Below, one piece after another: positions 61,331 through 64,000 of a stretch of 64,000 nt of DNA (positions are counted from its first letter, which is position 1; the number at the start of each line of letters is the position of its first letter). The translations under genes and the position numbers were made by a program. Source of the stretch: DAOQAU01 sp964640325 (lineage in GTDB: Bacteria; Cyanobacteriota; Vampirovibrionia; Gastranaerophilales; Gastranaerophilaceae); assembly GCA_964640325.1 (NCBI GenBank), contig CAZXID010000001.1, positions 1-64,000 on the forward strand, written 5' to 3'. A model generated the notes under the pieces. The model saw nothing but the letters and a program-made list of their open reading frames with translations, made no database searches and was not told the DNA's origin.

Positions 61331-63236
61331 AGAAAATTGGGTTGATATAAATAAATTATCTGACATCCTAGGAGTTTTGAAAGAAACTCTCCGTAGAAAT
61401 TGCTTAGCATCCAAATACATTTTTAAAACTCAAAAAGCAGGTAAATATAAGCATTACCAAATTTTAGTATCCTCTCTTCCGCAAGAATATCAAGATAAAT
61501 ATACTAATTTTTTAACCCCCAAAGACAACTGTCTTGATTTTGAAGTTTATTCCAATGTCCCTGAATGGGCAAGAAAACAAGCGGATAAATATTTAAACTT
61601 GATTAGTTTAACAGCAAAAATGTCACACCAACAAGTTAAAGCATTTTTATTAAAATGGAACACAGAAAACCCTCAAAATACGGCTTCATATCAAAGTTTA
61701 ATGAGAGCAAAGAAAAATTATGAACTACAAGGAATATTGGGTTTGCTTTCAAAACGCGGACATAATTCTCATAAAAATAAAATTGTTTCGGAGTACCTTG
61801 AATACTTTAAATCCCTATATTTAAAAGAAGGTGCTCCTTCAAGTTATATCTGTTGGCGAATGACATTAGGTTTTGCAAGAACGCATCAAATGATTCCTCT
61901 TGAGCAATTTCCTTGTGCTCGTTCGTTTACAAGAAGGGTTGAAAAAGAAATTCCAGAACAGGCGATTTATCTTTCCCGATACGGACAACAGGCTTGGAAT
62001 AAAAAATACGCAAAGTATGTTTCAAGAGATTATTCAGAAGTGCTTGCCGGAAGTTTTTGGGTTTCTGACCACGCACAAATTGATGTTGCGGTTATGGTAA
62101 ACGGAAAAGTTTATTTCCCTTGGGTTACGGTTTTTAGAGATATTAAAACTTTAAAATGGCTCGGGTGGTATTTACACTTTGAAAGTCCAAATTCTGACCA
62201 TATTTTTCAAGCATTTTACTATGCGGCAATTCTATTTGGTTTGCCGGAGGATATTTATCTTGATAACGGAAAAGATTATCGCTGCAAGGATTTCGCAGGT
62301 GGCAGAAGTATTATAAAAGCTGACTTTGATAAGAATAAATCAATCTCAATGCTTAGTTATTTGAATATCAATGTGCATTTTGCATTGCCGTATAATGCCC
62401 AAACAAAACCTGTAGAACGTGATTTTCTTAAAATTAAAACATTTTTATCAAAGAATTTTATAGGTTACAGAGGCGGAAATGCAGTTGAAAGACCTGAGAA
62501 ATTAGCAAAAGAAATTAAAGAAAATAAGATTATGGGATTTGATGAATTTAAACCTCTATTTGACGATTTTATCGTAAATGTTTTAAATAAAATGCCGTCT
62601 AATGGGAAAAATTTAAAAGGTAGATGCCCCGATGAACTTTGGGCGGAAGAATTTAAAATCAAAAAAGTTATGAATAAAAATGCTCTTAAACTTTTCTGTA
62701 TGCGAGTTTCAAGAACATTCACAATCGGCAGAAACGGAATCTTTGACAGCGAGTTGAACATAACATATTGGGCTGAGTGGATGATTGCAAAGAAAGGCAA
62801 AAAAGTTTATTTAAGACGGAATCCGAAAGCCTATCAGGATACTTGGGTTTTTGATGTAAGTAATGACGAATGTTTAGGCAAAGCGAAATTGAGTGTTTCG
62901 GCTAAATTCATTGCCGGTACTAATATTGATAAATCGGCTTTAAAAGAAATTTACGCAGAAAAGAAAAAAGAGCAAAAGGCACTGAAAGAATACATCAAAA
63001 CTCAGTACTATCCTTCAAATGCGGAATTGGTAGAAAATTTAAAACGCAGTCTTGATAAAGCAGATTTTAATAGCGATGTCAAAGTTTCAAAAATTGCAAA
63101 TACAAAAATGGATGAAGTTATAAACATCCAAAGAAATAAAGAAAAAGTTACTACAAAATACGTTACCGAACTTGAACCAAAGAGAAAAATTTATTTGAGT
63201 GAGAGTGAGAAAAGACGTGCTCAACAAGCAATGTAA
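61323..63236 (+). CDS. MuA-like DDE transposase
   Basis: 637 aa. N-terminal Mu-type DNA-binding winged helix (WVDINKLSDILGVLKETLRR; YQILVSSLPQEYQDKY), linker helices, then the RNase H-like core with the catalytic triad Asp254 (SDHAQIDVAV), Asp314 (IYLDNGKDY) and Glu365 (TKPVERDFLK). A Mu C-terminal beta-barrel follows (about 430-520) and a Lys/Glu-rich tail that may contact MuB. All three catalytic residues are present and the frame is intact, so it may be active. Confidence 0.93.
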   Translation: MIKENWVDINKLSDILGVLKETLRRNCLASKYIFKTQKAGKYKHYQILVSSLPQEYQDKYTNFLTPKDNCLDFEVYSNVPEWARKQADKYLNLISLTAKMSHQQVKAFLLKWNTENPQNTASYQSLMRAKKNYELQGILGLLSKRGHNSHKNKIVSEYLEYFKSLYLKEGAPSSYICWRMTLGFARTHQMIPLEQFPCARSFTRRVEKEIPEQAIYLSRYGQQAWNKKYAKYVSRDYSEVLAGSFWVSDHAQIDVAVMVNGKVYFPWVTVFRDIKTLKWLGWYLHFESPNSDHIFQAFYYAAILFGLPEDIYLDNGKDYRCKDFAGGRSIIKADFDKNKSISMLSYLNINVHFALPYNAQTKPVERDFLKIKTFLSKNFIGYRGGNAVERPEKLAKEIKENKIMGFDEFKPLFDDFIVNVLNKMPSNGKNLKGRCPDELWAEEFKIKKVMNKNALKLFCMRVSRTFTIGRNGIFDSELNITYWAEWMIAKKGKKVYLRRNPKAYQDTWVFDVSNDECLGKAKLSVSAKFIAGTNIDKSALKEIYAEKKKEQKALKEYIKTQYYPSNAELVENLKRSLDKADFNSDVKVSKIANTKMDEVINIQRNKEKVTTKYVTELEPKRKIYLSESEKRRAQQAM

Positions 63237-63245
63237 GGATATTTT

Positions 63246-64000
63246 ATGAAATTACAAGATGAATTAAAAAAGTTAATTAAAGAGAAAGAATATACGCTTT
63301 CCTATGTCAGCCGTGCAATAAATATGTCAAATGCAACCCTGCACCTTTGGTTAGGCGGAACTTATACCGGGAATGTTAAAAAGATTGATGAGGCTGTCAA
63401 AAATTTTCTTGAAATAGAAAAACTGAGAGAAAAGAAAATCAGCATTGAATTTGTAAACACAAGCATTGTAGAAGATGTTTACGATGTGGCAAGAGTTTGC
63501 CACGTGGACGGCGAGATTGGCGTTTGTTGTGGTGAGCCTGGGGTAGGTAAGACTTATGCCGTAAAAAAATATGCGATTGAAAACACCGATGTAATTTTGA
63601 TTGAGGCTGACCTTGGCTACACCACGAAAGTTTTATTCTCCGAAATTCATAAGAAAATAGGGTTTGATGGGCTTGGAACCATCCACAATATGTTGCAAGA
63701 CATAATAACAAAATTAAAATCTTCCGGCAGATTAATAATAGTTGATGAGGCTGAACATCTTCCTTATAAGGCTTTAGACCTATTAAGAAGAATTTACGAC
63801 AAGGCTAACATTGGGATTTTGCTTGTCGGAATGCCACGTTTGATTATGAATTTACGAGGTGAAAAAAGGCAATATGCACAATTGTTTTCGAGAGTTGGAA
63901 TATCTACCAAGTTAACAGGCTTAACGCCGGCTGATACCAAGGAAATTATTCGCTCAGTTTTACCTGAAAATAAAGAAGTTTACAAACTTCTTTATGAAAA
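63246..64000 (+). CDS. MuB-like AAA+ target-selector ATPase (partial)
   Basis: 251 codons up to the window edge, no stop yet. An N-terminal HTH (YTLSYVSRAINMSNATLHLW, residues about 15-34) precedes the AAA+ domain: Walker A GEPGVGKTYAVKK near 97, Walker B RLIIVDEAEHLPYKALDLLR near 159, sensor GILLVGMPRL. In Mu, MuB binds target DNA, activates MuA and gives target immunity. RBS AAGGAT; 9 bp after the transposase stop. Confidence 0.92.
   Translation, partial: MKLQDELKKLIKEKEYTLSYVSRAINMSNATLHLWLGGTYTGNVKKIDEAVKNFLEIEKLREKKISIEFVNTSIVEDVYDVARVCHVDGEIGVCCGEPGVGKTYAVKKYAIENTDVILIEADLGYTTKVLFSEIHKKIGFDGLGTIHNMLQDIITKLKSSGRLIIVDEAEHLPYKALDLLRRIYDKANIGILLVGMPRLIMNLRGEKRQYAQLFSRVGISTKLTGLTPADTKEIIRSVLPENKEVYKLLYE

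Overview
The window is AT-rich bacterial DNA with tightly packed genes, plus an unusual load of short repeats between genes. The gene set points to Vampirovibrionia (Melainabacteria, probably Gastranaerophilales), the non-photosynthetic sisters of Cyanobacteria. Evidence: a GFTLSEVLIT-type prepilin, an ftsZ without ftsA beside it, RNase Y/YmdB, a PilM-PilN fusion, proteins with a short N-terminal tag ending in V-[KN]-F, and 7-bp tandem repeats reminiscent of cyanobacterial STRR repeats. This placement is an inference; no 16S gene is present.

Layout. 0-5 kb: chaperones (groEL-groES leftward, grpE-dnaJ rightward) around a structured 330-bp gap. 5-10 kb: a beta-propeller protein, an O-methyltransferase, riboflavin genes (ribE, ribBA), a tandem GNAT protein and a frameshifted prepilin. 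10-15 kb: a leftward operon rny-ymdB-PHP-prepilin-LOG. 15-21 kb: pepA, an FkbM methyltransferase, ftsZ, an MtaB-type methylthiotransferase and a membrane protein. 21.9-22.5 kb: a tRNA-Val(TAC) gene preceded by two 137-bp units built from direct and inverted pieces of that tRNA, and followed by a displaced second copy of its 3' end. 22.5-35.6 kb: housekeeping genes (yjbQ, yebC, fixX-fixC, aroF, glnA, rph), a VWA protein, a methionine gamma-lyase-like protein and an orphan radical SAM protein. 35.6-38 kb: pilO and a pilM-pilN fusion. 38-46 kb: nadA, rlmB, a sigma-70 factor, a comM-like ATPase, a candidate three-way-junction small RNA, a GT9 transferase and an alpha-glucan phosphorylase homologue lacking the PLP lysine. 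46-52.3 kb: an oligopeptide ABC importer (binding protein and two permeases, no ATPases), an MgtC-like protein and a TPR protein. 52.3-57.7 kb: two paralogous surface-type proteins, rimO, a single-span protein and a lipoprotein. 57.9-60.7 kb: a damaged surface-polysaccharide locus. 60.7-64 kb: the left end of a Mu-like transposable element (Ner-like regulator, MuA-like transposase, MuB-like ATPase), cut by the window edge.

The strongest unexplained signals are non-coding: (1) the tRNA-derived tandem units, whose transcript would be antisense to the tRNA-Val D and anticodon arms; (2) at least ten arrays of 7- or 8-bp tandem repeats, mostly paired with an inverted array so that they fold into hairpins, several supplying stop codons or lying against ribosome-binding sites; (3) an 85-nt cloverleaf-like RNA candidate ending in a U-run; (4) at least five genes whose -10 box lies 6-7 nt before the ATG, implying leaderless mRNAs.
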